64,000 nt of DNA from Archangium violaceum. GTDB taxonomy: Bacteria; Myxococcota; Myxococcia; Myxococcales; Myxococcaceae. Under the pieces are notes generated by a model. The model was not told the origin of the DNA. It made no database searches and worked only from the letters and a program-made list of their open reading frames with translations. The number at the start of each line of letters is the position of its first letter. Within the stretch, counting starts at the first letter, position 1. Positions 31,369 through 39,612 of this stretch are shown here, piece by piece. The stretch lies in NCBI RefSeq assembly GCF_016887565.1, contig NZ_CP069396.1:11514001-11578000 (forward strand), read 5' to 3'. The position numbers and the translations under genes are program-made.

Positions 31369-32121
31369 CTACCTCGGGGTGCTGCGGGTGCGAGAGAGCG
31401 CGCGGGCCGGAGGAGACCTGCGCGGGGAAGTCTTCGGAGTCCTCGACGAGGCGGGGCGCGGGGCGGTGACGCCCGGGGCCAGGCTGCCCTCGAGGATGAG
31501 GCGGTGCAGTGAGCTGGCCCAGGCGGCCAGGTCCGGCTTCTGCTCCATCTGGCTCATCCGCTGGGCCAGCAGCAGGTAGGTGCCCACGAGCAGCGAGCCG
31601 GTGACCTCGGGAGGCACGTCCGTGCGGAAGGCGCGGTTGCTCTGCAACCGTTGGAAGTCCTGCGCCACCCGCGCCACCTCGTGCTCCACCACCTGCCACA
31701 TCACCGTCTCGAATTCGGTGCCCTGGCAGCCGCGCGTGAGCACGTGCACCACGTCGCGGTAGGCCCACATCAGCTCCAGCGTCCGCAGGTCCGCATCGGT
31801 GCTCATGCGCACCAGGCCCTCGTAACGCTCGGAGCGCTCGGTCACGTCACCCGGTTCCAGCGGACCGTGCTCGGTGAAGAAGCGATCCGCGTCCTCCTTG
31901 CGCTGGGTGATGAGCCGGTTCATCGCCTCCGTGAACTCGCCCACCACCTCGCCGAAGAGCGCCTCCTTGGAGGAGTAGTGCAGATAGAAGGCCCCCTTGG
32001 AGAGGCCGCACGCGGCGGTGATGTCCTCGATGCGGGCGCCTCGAATGCCCTTCTTCACGAATTCGGTTCGCGCGGCGGCGATGAGCGCTGCACGGGCATG
32101 TGGGTCCGCGGGACGAGCCAT
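31369..32121 (-). CDS. TetR/AcrR-family repressor of the efflux operon
   Basis: 250 residues. The N-terminal HTH is typical: RAALIAAARTEFVKKG, then RIEDITAACGLSKGAFYLHYSSKEALF. The C-terminal helical part would hold the ligand pocket and dimer surface. As first gene of the efflux operon it most likely represses its own operon and is released by a pump substrate. A set of inverted half-sites lies 11-70 bases upstream of the start (see 32132-32191). The C-terminus carries a low-complexity Arg/Ser/Pro tail. Confidence 0.92.
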   Translation of the reverse strand: MARPADPHARAALIAAARTEFVKKGIRGARIEDITAACGLSKGAFYLHYSSKEALFGEVVGEFTEAMNRLITQRKEDADRFFTEHGPLEPGDVTERSERYEGLVRMSTDADLRTLELMWAYRDVVHVLTRGCQGTEFETVMWQVVEHEVARVAQDFQRLQSNRAFRTDVPPEVTGSLLVGTYLLLAQRMSQMEQKPDLAAWASSLHRLILEGSLAPGVTAPRPASSRTPKTSPRRSPPARALSRTRSTPR

Positions 32122-32131
32122 GACGGACGCA

Positions 32132-32191
32132 TTACTAACCCGCCGGTCAGAAACCGCCAGGGGGTTTCTGAATCACGGGTCAGTAACCGCC
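32132..32191 (-). promoter_or_regulatory. Probable TetR operator with several half-sites
   Basis: TCAGAAACC (32147-32155) and GGTTTCTGA (32163-32171) form a perfect 9-bp inverted repeat with a 7-base spacer. GGTCAGaAACCGCC (32145-32158) is repeated directly as GGTCAGtAACCGCC (32178-32191), and TTACTAACC (32132-32140) is the inverse of GGTCAGTAA with one change. Position just before tetR suits autoregulation. Confidence 0.65.
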
Positions 32192-32242
32192 CGAGTGTCA
32201 CTTATTGAATCAATCAGCAAGGCTATCCAACTGAAAGCCGGG

Positions 32243-32938
32243 CTACTGCGGTGTGGGAGCGCCGAGCCGCGCGAGGGCGGTGCACAGGGGGCACGCGGGG
32301 GGCGCGTGGGGGACGTCGCGGCGGTGCAGGTCCAACACCGCGCGAGACACCTCGGCCAGCTCGCGGCGCACCTCGCGGCGGGCGCCCTTCACCCGGGCGA
32401 TGGAGAGGTTGTCGTAGGCCGTCGTCTGGTGTCGCATCCAGGCGATGACGGCGGCCTCGGCGCGGCGCTCGATGGGGATGCGCTCGGTGCGGGCCACGGT
32501 GCCACTGCCCACGGGGGTGGCATGGGCCGACACCGCCACGGCCAGCCGCTTGGCCTGGGGGGTGAAGGTGGGCGCGAAGGCGAGGAAGCGCAGCACGGCG
32601 TTGGCGAAGTCCACCTCGTACTCGGCCTGCTCGCGCTCGCGGCGGCGGACGTCCGCCTCGCGCTTGCGGGCATAGGCGGGGGTGGCGCGCTCGGACTCCA
32701 GGGCGGCCCGGGCGGCGGTGATGTGGGCCTCGGGCGCCCATACGCCCTGCGAGAAGATCTTGCGGCCCTTCTTCTCCACCACCGTCCAGCTGGGGCCGGC
32801 GGCCTTCACCCGGCGCGTGAGGCCCGCGTCACCCGGGGGCAACAGGGCCCAGCCGGCGGGCACGGAGAGGATGGAACCATCGGCCGCGCGCACGCGGCGC
32901 GGGTCGCTCGTGGGGGACACGGTGAGGGAGTCGCTCAT
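32243..32938 (-). CDS. DUF2293 domain protein
   Basis: 231 residues. The centre is charged and probably helical (YARKREADVRRREREQAEYE). The DUF2293 signature follows: RAEAAVIAWMRHQTTAYDNL, then KGARREVRRELAEVSRAVL. The C-terminus holds a CPLC pair that could bind metal. Function unknown; the gene is cytoplasmic by sequence. It is read divergently from RNase Z with 77 bases between the two starts. Confidence 0.75.
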   Translation of the reverse strand: MSDSLTVSPTSDPRRVRAADGSILSVPAGWALLPPGDAGLTRRVKAAGPSWTVVEKKGRKIFSQGVWAPEAHITAARAALESERATPAYARKREADVRRREREQAEYEVDFANAVLRFLAFAPTFTPQAKRLAVAVSAHATPVGSGTVARTERIPIERRAEAAVIAWMRHQTTAYDNLSIARVKGARREVRRELAEVSRAVLDLHRRDVPHAPPACPLCTALARLGAPTPQ

Positions 32939-33015
32939 GACGGGGGGCCGCGCCTATATCGTGCTAAAGGGGCATGTCGCCAGCGCTGGGGCGCTGCGCG
33001 GGAGGGTCTTCAATC

Positions 33016-33954
33016 GTGGGCAGCGCCGGCATGTCCATCCTCAGGCTCACCTTCCTCGGCACCTCGGCCGCGCAGCCGACGTTGCACCGCAACCTCTCGG
33101 GGCTCGCGGTGAAGGCGGATGCGGATCTGCTCCTCTTCGACTGTGGCGAGGGCAGTCAGCGGCAGATGGTGCGCTTCGGCACCGGCTTCACCGTGGATGC
33201 CGTCTTCTTCACCCACTTCCACGCGGACCACTACCTGGGAATCATCGGGTTCCTGCGCACGCTGGGGATGATGGGGCGCGACTCGCCCGTGCAGCTCTAC
33301 GGGCCTCCCCCGGCGCGGCGGCTGCTCAACCAGGCGGTGCACCTGGGCGTGGAGTCGCTGTCCTTCCCCGTGGAGATGCACGAGCTGCGCGACGGGGACA
33401 AGGTGGAGCGGCGCGGCTACACGGTGCACGCGGTGGGGGTGGACCACCGCATCAACGCGCTGGGCTACGTGCTGCAGGAGGACGAGCGCCCGGGCAAGTT
33501 CAACCTGGAGAAGGCGAAGGCGATGGAGATTCCCTCGGGGCCCGTCTACGGCCAGCTCCAGCGCGGCGAGACGGTGACGCTGCCGGATGGCCGGACCATC
33601 GGTCCCGCCGAGGTGGTGGGGGACCCGAGGCCCGGCCGGCGGCTGGTCATCTCCGGCGACACCCGCCCCTGCCAGTCATTGGTGCGGGCGGCGAAGGACG
33701 CGGATCTGCTCATCCACGAGTCCACCTTCTCCGACGACGAGCAGGAGCGCGCGCACGAGACGCGGCACTCCACCGCGCGCGAGGCGGCGCAGGTGGCGCG
33801 CGAGGCCGGGGCCCGGCGCCTCATCCTCACGCACCTCTCCAGCCGTCACGACACGGACCCCGCGCGGCTGCTCGCCCAGGCGCGCGAGGAGTACAAGGGG
33901 CCCGTCGAGGTGGCCTACGACGGGCTCACCGTGGAGCTGCCCCTGCGCGACTGA
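33016..33954 (+). CDS. rnz: Ribonuclease Z
   Basis: 312 residues, metallo-beta-lactamase fold, the usual size of the short tRNase Z that trims the 3' end of pre-tRNA. The LTFLGTSAAQPT start, metal-binding THFHADHYLG, a VDHR His and an ISGDTRP Asp are all present, along with LILTHLSSRH near the end. Zinc ligands look complete. I chose GTG 33016 since a GGAGG box lies about ten bases upstream; the alternative ATG at 33031 is closer to the conserved start but has no clear ribosome site. Confidence 0.92.
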   Translation: MGSAGMSILRLTFLGTSAAQPTLHRNLSGLAVKADADLLLFDCGEGSQRQMVRFGTGFTVDAVFFTHFHADHYLGIIGFLRTLGMMGRDSPVQLYGPPPARRLLNQAVHLGVESLSFPVEMHELRDGDKVERRGYTVHAVGVDHRINALGYVLQEDERPGKFNLEKAKAMEIPSGPVYGQLQRGETVTLPDGRTIGPAEVVGDPRPGRRLVISGDTRPCQSLVRAAKDADLLIHESTFSDDEQERAHETRHSTAREAAQVAREAGARRLILTHLSSRHDTDPARLLAQAREEYKGPVEVAYDGLTVELPLRD

Positions 33955-33973
33955 GCGCGCGGGGCGGTGCGGG

Positions 33974-34489
33974 CTACTTGATGGACTTCTCGGCGTCCTC
34001 GCGCAGCGCCTTGGCGTCCTCGGGCGCCAGGCGCTGCATCAGCTCCCACTCCATCTCCATGTCGCGCACCAGATTGGTGGTGTCGGTGCCAATCTGCTGA
34101 CGCTCGCCCGTCTTGGGGTCCACCGGGCCCTGGCCGGCCTCGGTGCGGTTCTGCTTGAAGATCTCCACCGAGGACATGGTCGGGGTGGGCTGCTTGCCAC
34201 GCACCAGGTAGCGCACGTAGTTGGTGCCCAGCGACGAGGGCGCGCCCACCATGTGCCAGTCGGTGCTGATCTCATAGGCGCCCGGGGCCTCGCGCAGCGG
34301 CAGGTCCTTCTCCTTCAAGAAGGAGCGCACCTGCGGCCACACCTCGGCGATGGGCTGGCGGTACACGTGCTGCGTGGCCTTCTCCTGAAGGTAGGCCTCG
34401 CGGCGGGCGGCCGCGCATCCGGCGGCGAGTGAGGCGACGGCGAGCAGCAGCAGCGACAGGCTCCACGGCGAGCGCTTCGAGAGCGTCAT
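33974..34489 (-). CDS. Small lipoprotein of unknown function
   Basis: 171 residues with a lipobox (ASLAAGC). The mature part has helical segments around a beta-rich core (VYRQPIAEVWPQVRSFL, then YEISTDWHMVGA), like a lipoprotein that carries a small BamC- or steroid-binding-like fold, though I cannot assign the family. The ATG at 34489 has AGGAGA nine bases upstream; a longer version in the same frame would bring an unrelated hydrophobic N-terminus. It converges with RNase Z. Confidence 0.65.
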   Translation of the reverse strand: MTLSKRSPWSLSLLLLAVASLAAGCAAARREAYLQEKATQHVYRQPIAEVWPQVRSFLKEKDLPLREAPGAYEISTDWHMVGAPSSLGTNYVRYLVRGKQPTPTMSSVEIFKQNRTEAGQGPVDPKTGERQQIGTDTTNLVRDMEMEWELMQRLAPEDAKALREDAEKSIK

Positions 34490-34731
34490 GTGCGGGTCTC
34501 TCCTGAGAGGGAAGATGGGGCCAGGGATTTGAAGCACGGGCCTCCGCTCGCGCCAAGCCACCGCGCGGACGCACCGGGCCATGGCCGCGGCACCGGCCAC
34601 ACACGCAATGACAACGAAAACCATCAATCTGTTCGAAACAGGCGGAGACGCCGTGGACGCTCGCGGGAGCTGGTCCAGAAGCTCCGCTTGAAGGAGTGAG
34701 TCGCTCGCCGCGTGCTAGCGTCGGCGGGCGG

Positions 34732-35325
34732 ATGGCGCCTTCATCGAAGATCTGCCCTGGGTGTGAGGTGGCGATGGTGCCCTTCCTGGCGAAGGGAGTG
34801 GAGATCGACTGCTGCCCGAAGTGCGGAGGGCTGTGGTTCGACTTCGGCGAGCTCACCCGGGTGGCGGGACGCAAGGCAGAGCTGGAGCTGATGGGGGGCC
34901 ACACCTCCCGTCGTTGCGCGTTCTGCCGCATCTCGATGGAGCCGGCACTGCTGCCCGGGGCGATCCCCGTGGAGGCGTGCACGGCGTGCCGTGGCATCTA
35001 CCTCGACGAGGACGAGCTCGAGGAGTTCGCCAGGGGCCACGTCTCGATGACACCTCGGGACGGGCACCCGTGGAAGCGAGCAAGGCCCGAGCAGAGGAAG
35101 GAGACATCCACCGCGGCACAGCCCCAGGGCTTCGAGTGCGTGAGGTGTGGACTGCGCTTTCCGTATAGCGAGGGGAATGCGCTGCGCGGCGGGCTCGCCT
35201 GCCGGAGTTGCACGCCTCGGCCCCAGACGACGGAAGCCGAGAGACGCTCCGCCAACCGTGACTCCGATCTGGGTCATGCAGGCGGCCCCGACGTCGATTT
35301 CGACTTCGATTTCGGTTTCGACTGA
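34732..35325 (+). CDS. Protein with two TFIIB-type zinc fingers
   Basis: 197 residues. Two paired CxxC sites: CPGC...CPKCGGLWFDFGEL and CAFC...CTACRGIYLDEDELEEF, both the zf-TFIIB signature of small bacterial proteins, and a third CxxC...CRSC ribbon near residue 145. The end is acidic and repetitive (DFDFDFGFD). Function unknown; such proteins are thought to bind nucleic acid or serve as assembly factors. The start is uncertain: ATG 34732 has a weak ribosome site, and GTG 34696 in the same frame has GGA directly against it. Confidence 0.7.
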   Translation: MAPSSKICPGCEVAMVPFLAKGVEIDCCPKCGGLWFDFGELTRVAGRKAELELMGGHTSRRCAFCRISMEPALLPGAIPVEACTACRGIYLDEDELEEFARGHVSMTPRDGHPWKRARPEQRKETSTAAQPQGFECVRCGLRFPYSEGNALRGGLACRSCTPRPQTTEAERRSANRDSDLGHAGGPDVDFDFDFGFD

Positions 35326-35334
35326 ATGGAGTGG

Positions 35335-35814
35335 TCAGGGCCCTGGCATCCGTGGCGAAAGCTCGTCTGCGTCAAGCGATGACAGGAACGAAGCAAAGTC
35401 ACCGGCCAGGAAGTAGAGGCTCCGCTCACCTGCACGAGCATGTCCATCCCAGTAGAAGATCGCGCCCGCTCGCTCACCCACCACCGACAAACAGATCTTG
35501 TCGACGCCCTCTGTCGTTGCGATTGGAACCAACTCCGAGGGGATGCGATCCCCGAACACATCGAGGTTCCAATCCAGATTGCAGGATTCGACAGGGTCCC
35601 TCAGTCCAAAGAACACGTGGATTCGACCGAGTGAATTGCCCTCGAGACCTTTGATCGTCAGCAGATCTCGCTCAGGGCGCCCGCCATTGGTGGCCAACAA
35701 GAACTCCCTGTAGGCGGCGGGAAGAACAAGGCCATGCTTCTTCTCGAATGACCTGACGTCTTGCTCGAAGAGAGGAGGTCCTCCCTCTCGTGTCTTCAGC
35801 AAAGCAACCATCAT
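35335..35814 (-). CDS. SUKH (SMI1/KNR4) family immunity protein
   Basis: 159 residues. VRSFEKKHGLVLPAAYREFLLATNGGRP is the classic SUKH signature, and a WDGHARAGERSLYFLAGDF strand pair near the end completes the fold. SUKH proteins are among the commonest immunity proteins to nuclease toxins. The ATG overlaps the toxin stop by four bases, so the pair is translationally coupled. GC content is visibly lower than in the flanking genes, a sign of cassette acquisition. Confidence 0.85.
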   Translation of the reverse strand: MMVALLKTREGGPPLFEQDVRSFEKKHGLVLPAAYREFLLATNGGRPERDLLTIKGLEGNSLGRIHVFFGLRDPVESCNLDWNLDVFGDRIPSELVPIATTEGVDKICLSVVGERAGAIFYWDGHARAGERSLYFLAGDFASFLSSLDADELSPRMPGP

Positions 35815-37508
35815 TGACCTCCCGAGAAACCGCCGGTGTGTCCCGTCCTGGCGTGGATTCCCGTAGGGACGAGTTGCAGAGTCGTTCCGTCCTGGTGGTG
35901 ATGCCAGGTCATTCCCTTGGGCGTCTCCTTGAATCCCGCTGCCTTGTTCGCGGCAGCGAAATCCCTGACCCGAGAGCCCGTGAATGAAATCTTCACCTCG
36001 ACTTCAACGACCCCGGCGGCCCTGAAGTCGGGGTAGCCATCGGCATCGAACGGAACATGGGTAACTGGATGCTTCCTTCCCGCCAGATGAGCGTTCCGGA
36101 TGGGAGTTTCGGTTGTCGAAGTGCGGCCCGCCCGCTCGGACTTCGCTTCCGACAACCACGCCTGGGCTCTCGCCACATTGCCCCGAGCCTCGTAGAGGGC
36201 CACGGCGCCAGCCTCTCCCCCTTCGTGAACCAGCAGGGCCGCCTCCCGGCTGGCCTGGATGTGCCTGGCCAGCTGATGAATGCCGTCCCTCCCCAGCCGC
36301 ATCCACAACCGCTCCGCTACCTCCGCCAGCCCCTCGAATCCCAGTTCCGGTACCTGGAGTTGCCCCACCCGTCGCCATCCGGGCCCCTTGCCCTCGGAGA
36401 GGTAACGCGCCCCCTTACCGCCAGCGTACAAGGCCACCAGCACCGTCGCGGCCGACAGCTCGCGCGTGGCCTGCTCGTACTGGCCCTGGGACAGCGAGTA
36501 CACCCCATGACACGTGCCAGCCACCAGGTTGAAGAAGCCCACCGGTACACCGAACGTCAGCGCGTCAAGACTCCCCAGCGCCACGCTTTCCGGTGAGAAG
36601 GCTCGCTCCAACTCCGCCCGCTCCACCTCGTCGAGAGCCTGCTGGTAGAGCGGAGGCAGTTGCCCTCGCTGCGTGTCGTACTTCATGGCCAGGGCGCCCC
36701 GGCGCAGCTCGCTGGTGGACAGGGCCTCGTTGGCAGCGCTGGCCAGACCCCGGGCCACGTCACCCAGATGCTCGGGACGATCCTTGTAGTCCCCGAGGTT
36801 CAGGCCCCGCTGCCGCAGCGCCTCGCCAACAGCGCCCATCCGCCCCAGGGTTTCCGCGAGGTGTTTGTCTCGGGCGAGCAAGAGGAGCACCTGGTGCAAA
36901 TCATCGGTGAACGCCGAGTGGATGATGAAAAGAGCAAACAACTCGGCTCTGGCGGCGCCGTACTCCCGGGTGGCGGTGAAGAGGAACGCGGCGCGTTTAC
37001 GGTTGAGAGCATCTGAGCCATCGCGCAGAGGCCCCAGGGAGCCGAGCCGGACGGCGGACCAGCCATCCAGCCCCTCCACCAGCCGGGCCATATCCACCTC
37101 GCGCTGCAACGCGATGAACTCCGCTGGCGAGGCACACGCCAGAAAGGGGGCAAGCACCTCCTGGCTGGATGACATGGAAGGCCAGCCTGGGGGCCGTGCA
37201 CCCTCCTCCTGGCAACTTGCATCCCGCACGAGTTGAAGGGTTTCAGCCTTCTTCCCGGGGAAGCCGCCCGCCCCGCCCGACCCCTCCACCAGCTCGACCG
37301 GGGGAGCCGATTGCATCAGCCCGAACGAGGCAGGCCGTGAGTGCATACCAAAGCCACTCAGCTGACTCCCACGCGGATGGCCCGTTGCACACCCGGTCAG
37401 CAGAACCAGTGCAACCAGGAGCAGGAGGACAGAGCCAGACGGATGTCCGTCCCCATGCACGAAGGGCCTTCGAGAAGGTAGAAGCGGCGATCTCACGAAT
37501 GGAAGCAT
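35811..37508 (-). CDS. Polymorphic lipoprotein toxin with WHH-type HNH nuclease tip (SitA-like)
   Basis: 565 residues from the ATG at 37508. The lipobox LLTGC (Cys40) is followed by ATGHPR, close to the CATVTPR after the lipid Cys of the other two toxins. The long middle (about 70-430) is helical, with a short hydrophobic patch near FGVPVGFFNLVAGT. The tip, the last 95 residues, starts about NAHLAGRKHPVTHVPF and carries WHHHQDGTTLQLVP and HARTGHTGG, the WHH branch of HNH/endonuclease VII toxins, likely cutting DNA. It is read with the SUKH immunity gene and is the third such locus here; delivery by outer-membrane exchange is inferred. Confidence 0.83.
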   Translation of the reverse strand: MLPFVRSPLLPSRRPFVHGDGHPSGSVLLLLVALVLLTGCATGHPRGSQLSGFGMHSRPASFGLMQSAPPVELVEGSGGAGGFPGKKAETLQLVRDASCQEEGARPPGWPSMSSSQEVLAPFLACASPAEFIALQREVDMARLVEGLDGWSAVRLGSLGPLRDGSDALNRKRAAFLFTATREYGAARAELFALFIIHSAFTDDLHQVLLLLARDKHLAETLGRMGAVGEALRQRGLNLGDYKDRPEHLGDVARGLASAANEALSTSELRRGALAMKYDTQRGQLPPLYQQALDEVERAELERAFSPESVALGSLDALTFGVPVGFFNLVAGTCHGVYSLSQGQYEQATRELSAATVLVALYAGGKGARYLSEGKGPGWRRVGQLQVPELGFEGLAEVAERLWMRLGRDGIHQLARHIQASREAALLVHEGGEAGAVALYEARGNVARAQAWLSEAKSERAGRTSTTETPIRNAHLAGRKHPVTHVPFDADGYPDFRAAGVVEVEVKISFTGSRVRDFAAANKAAGFKETPKGMTWHHHQDGTTLQLVPTGIHARTGHTGGFSGGQ

Positions 37509-37599
37509 CACTGGCAGGAGGCACTCGGACCAGGCCGTGAGTCTCCATCGCGGAGTCCGCGCTCCACAAGCAAGGCCGGCGCGCTCGAGCCAGGATTCT

Positions 37600-38556
37600 T
37601 CACGCCGGAGGCGGCGGGCTCTCCTCGTACACTTCCGCCACCGAGTCCGCGGACACGCCCCAGGCCTCCTCCGGACGGCCCACGGTGAAGTGCTCGACGA
37701 GGAGCGCCGCCACCTTCTCCGGTGCCTCCAGCGGCACGAAGTGGCCCTCCTCGGGCAGGTGTTGCACCGCGGGCGGCTGCTCGAAGTACGGCTCCAGCCC
37801 CTTCGTGAACGCTTTGCGCAACGCGCTGTCCTGATCGCCCCAGATGAGCAGGAAGGGCGCGCGGATGCGCGGGTAGCTCCTCATCCGCCGCAGTCCTCGC
37901 GGGGTGAAGTTTCGGCGGAACAGCTCGCGGTAATAGGCGATGGCCGCGCGCGCCGCCCCGGTCCGCGAGAAGTTGGCCTCGTACTCCGCCAGCCGGCCCA
38001 GCGGCACGCGCGACGGGTCCACCATCGCCCTCCGGATGAGGTGCGGCACCAGGGCGCCCCCTCCCGCGGAGAGCACGCGCTCGGGCAGGTAGGGGATCAG
38101 GAAGGCGAACATGTACCAGGAGCGCACGAGCTGCGCGGGATTCAACAGCTGCCGCGCCATCTTGCTCGGATGCGGAGCGTTGATGACGGCCAGCCGGTCC
38201 ACCACCTCCGGATGCATGGCCGCCACGTGGTAGGCGATCAGCCCGCCCCAGTCGTGCCCCACCAGGTGCACGGGCCGCCCAGGCTGGAGGTGCCGTGCCA
38301 GCTGCACGACGTCGTTCGCCAACGTGTCGAGGTCGTAGCCCCCCTCGGGCCGATCCGTGCCGCCATAGCCGCGCAGGTCCGGCGCGACGGCGCGGAAGCC
38401 AGCTTCGGCCAGCCGGGGGAGCACCTCGCGCCAGCTCTCGGACAGTTCGGGAAAACCGTGGAGCAGCAGCACGAGCGGACCGTCGGCGGGACCGGCCTCC
38501 AGCGCTTGCACGCGCAGGCCGGGCAACGGGATGAGGCGGGGCATGATGGATTCCAT
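37600..38556 (-). CDS. Alpha/beta hydrolase, epoxide hydrolase-like
   Basis: About 318 residues. The oxyanion loop is LHGFPE, the nucleophile is Asp in VGHDWGG, the acid is in WGDQDSAL, and the His in EEGHFVPLEAP. An Asp nucleophile is the mark of epoxide hydrolases and haloalkane dehalogenases rather than esterases. The cap between the second half strands is helical (YRELFRRNF). The substrate is unknown. Three start codons are close (38562 TTG, 38556 ATG, 38544 ATG), none with a clear ribosome site. Confidence 0.82.
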   Translation of the reverse strand: MESIMPRLIPLPGLRVQALEAGPADGPLVLLLHGFPELSESWREVLPRLAEAGFRAVAPDLRGYGGTDRPEGGYDLDTLANDVVQLARHLQPGRPVHLVGHDWGGLIAYHVAAMHPEVVDRLAVINAPHPSKMARQLLNPAQLVRSWYMFAFLIPYLPERVLSAGGGALVPHLIRRAMVDPSRVPLGRLAEYEANFSRTGAARAAIAYYRELFRRNFTPRGLRRMRSYPRIRAPFLLIWGDQDSALRKAFTKGLEPYFEQPPAVQHLPEEGHFVPLEAPEKVAALLVEHFTVGRPEEAWGVSADSVAEVYEESPPPPA

Positions 38557-38680
38557 GCGCAACAGCTAGGTCCGCCCCTCCCCGCGAGGAAGCGGGCCCC
38601 GGGACGGGACGTCCGCCGCCATACACGCCCGCCGAAATCCGTGCCTCGCCACCCCGTCGTGGACATGATGGTGCCCCTCG

Positions 38681-39454
38681 ATGATTCCCATCAGCGACGA
38701 CAACCCCACACTCCGCGCTCCGCTAGTCACCTGGCTGCTGCTCGCCGCCATCGGCGCCACCTGGGTCTTCATCCAGGGCGCCGGGCTCAATGCCCTGGCC
38801 CTGGTCTCCAGCGTGTGCAACCTCGGGCTCGTCCCGGGTGAGCTCACCGGGCTGGCCCGGGTGGGCCTCGCCGTGCCCCTCGGAGATGGACTGGCGTGTG
38901 TCATCGACCAGGAGCCCATCAACCGCCTCACGCCCCTCACCTCCATGTTCCTCCACGGGAGCTGGGGTCACATCCTGGGCAACTGCCTCTTCTTCTGGGT
39001 GTTCGGCAACAACGTCGAGGACAGCATGGGCCGGCTGCGCTTCCTCGTCTTCTACATCGTCTGCGGCCTGGCCGCGGCCGCCGCGCAGGTGCTGGTGGAC
39101 CCCTCCTCGCCCGTCCCCATGGTGGGCGCCTCGGGCGCCATCTCCGGAATCATGGGGGCCTACCTCATCCTCTACCCGCGCGTGCGGGTGAACATGCTCT
39201 TCATCTTCATCATCATCATCCGCATCATCCCCCTGCCCGCCTGGGTGGTGCTCCTGTACTGGTTTGGCCTCCAAGTCATCACCGGCCTGCCCCAGCTCAA
39301 TCAGATCGACGCCGCGGGCGGCAGCGGAGTCGCTGTGTGGGCGCACGTGGGTGGCTTCGTCGCGGGGCTCGTGCTGGTGAAGCTCTTCGAGAACCGGGAG
39401 CTCACCTCCCGGCGCTCCGGGTGGCGGCACCGGCTGCACCCCAACCACCCCTGA
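38681..39454 (+). CDS. Rhomboid-family intramembrane serine protease
   Basis: 257 residues with six or more membrane helices. HGSWGHILGN (His92, His97, Asn101) and GASGAISG with nucleophile Ser151, and the catalytic His222 in WAHVGGF, give the full rhomboid set. It cleaves membrane-anchored proteins within the bilayer; the substrate is unknown. A long extracytoplasmic loop between helices one and two (residues about 45-85) contains Cys47 and Cys73. It is the second rhomboid in the window but has no C-terminal extension. Confidence 0.9.
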   Translation: MIPISDDNPTLRAPLVTWLLLAAIGATWVFIQGAGLNALALVSSVCNLGLVPGELTGLARVGLAVPLGDGLACVIDQEPINRLTPLTSMFLHGSWGHILGNCLFFWVFGNNVEDSMGRLRFLVFYIVCGLAAAAAQVLVDPSSPVPMVGASGAISGIMGAYLILYPRVRVNMLFIFIIIIRIIPLPAWVVLLYWFGLQVITGLPQLNQIDAAGGSGVAVWAHVGGFVAGLVLVKLFENRELTSRRSGWRHRLHPNHP

Positions 39455-39612
39455 GGATGAGGCACGGAGGGAGACGTCGGGAACAGCCGCCTCGGCCCGT
39501 CGGTTCGCGAGCGTGTCAGAGGCACGCGGTTTGCTGAAAGGCACATCAGGGCTTCGTCACGCGGCTCGGGAGACACGCTCTCCTCGGGAGCCGCCCCAGA
39601 GGGTGTTGCACG

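Noticed and set aside
27522-31469. A 1315-codon open frame on the plus strand, opposite the efflux operon
   Set aside because: Its composition is the His/Arg/Gln/Val-rich shadow typical of the opposite strand of high-GC genes, and the minus strand here encodes three complete, well-known efflux proteins.
34490-34627. Longer start for the lipoprotein ending at 33974
   Set aside because: It would place an unrelated hydrophobic segment before a complete lipoprotein signal that has its own ribosome site at 34489.
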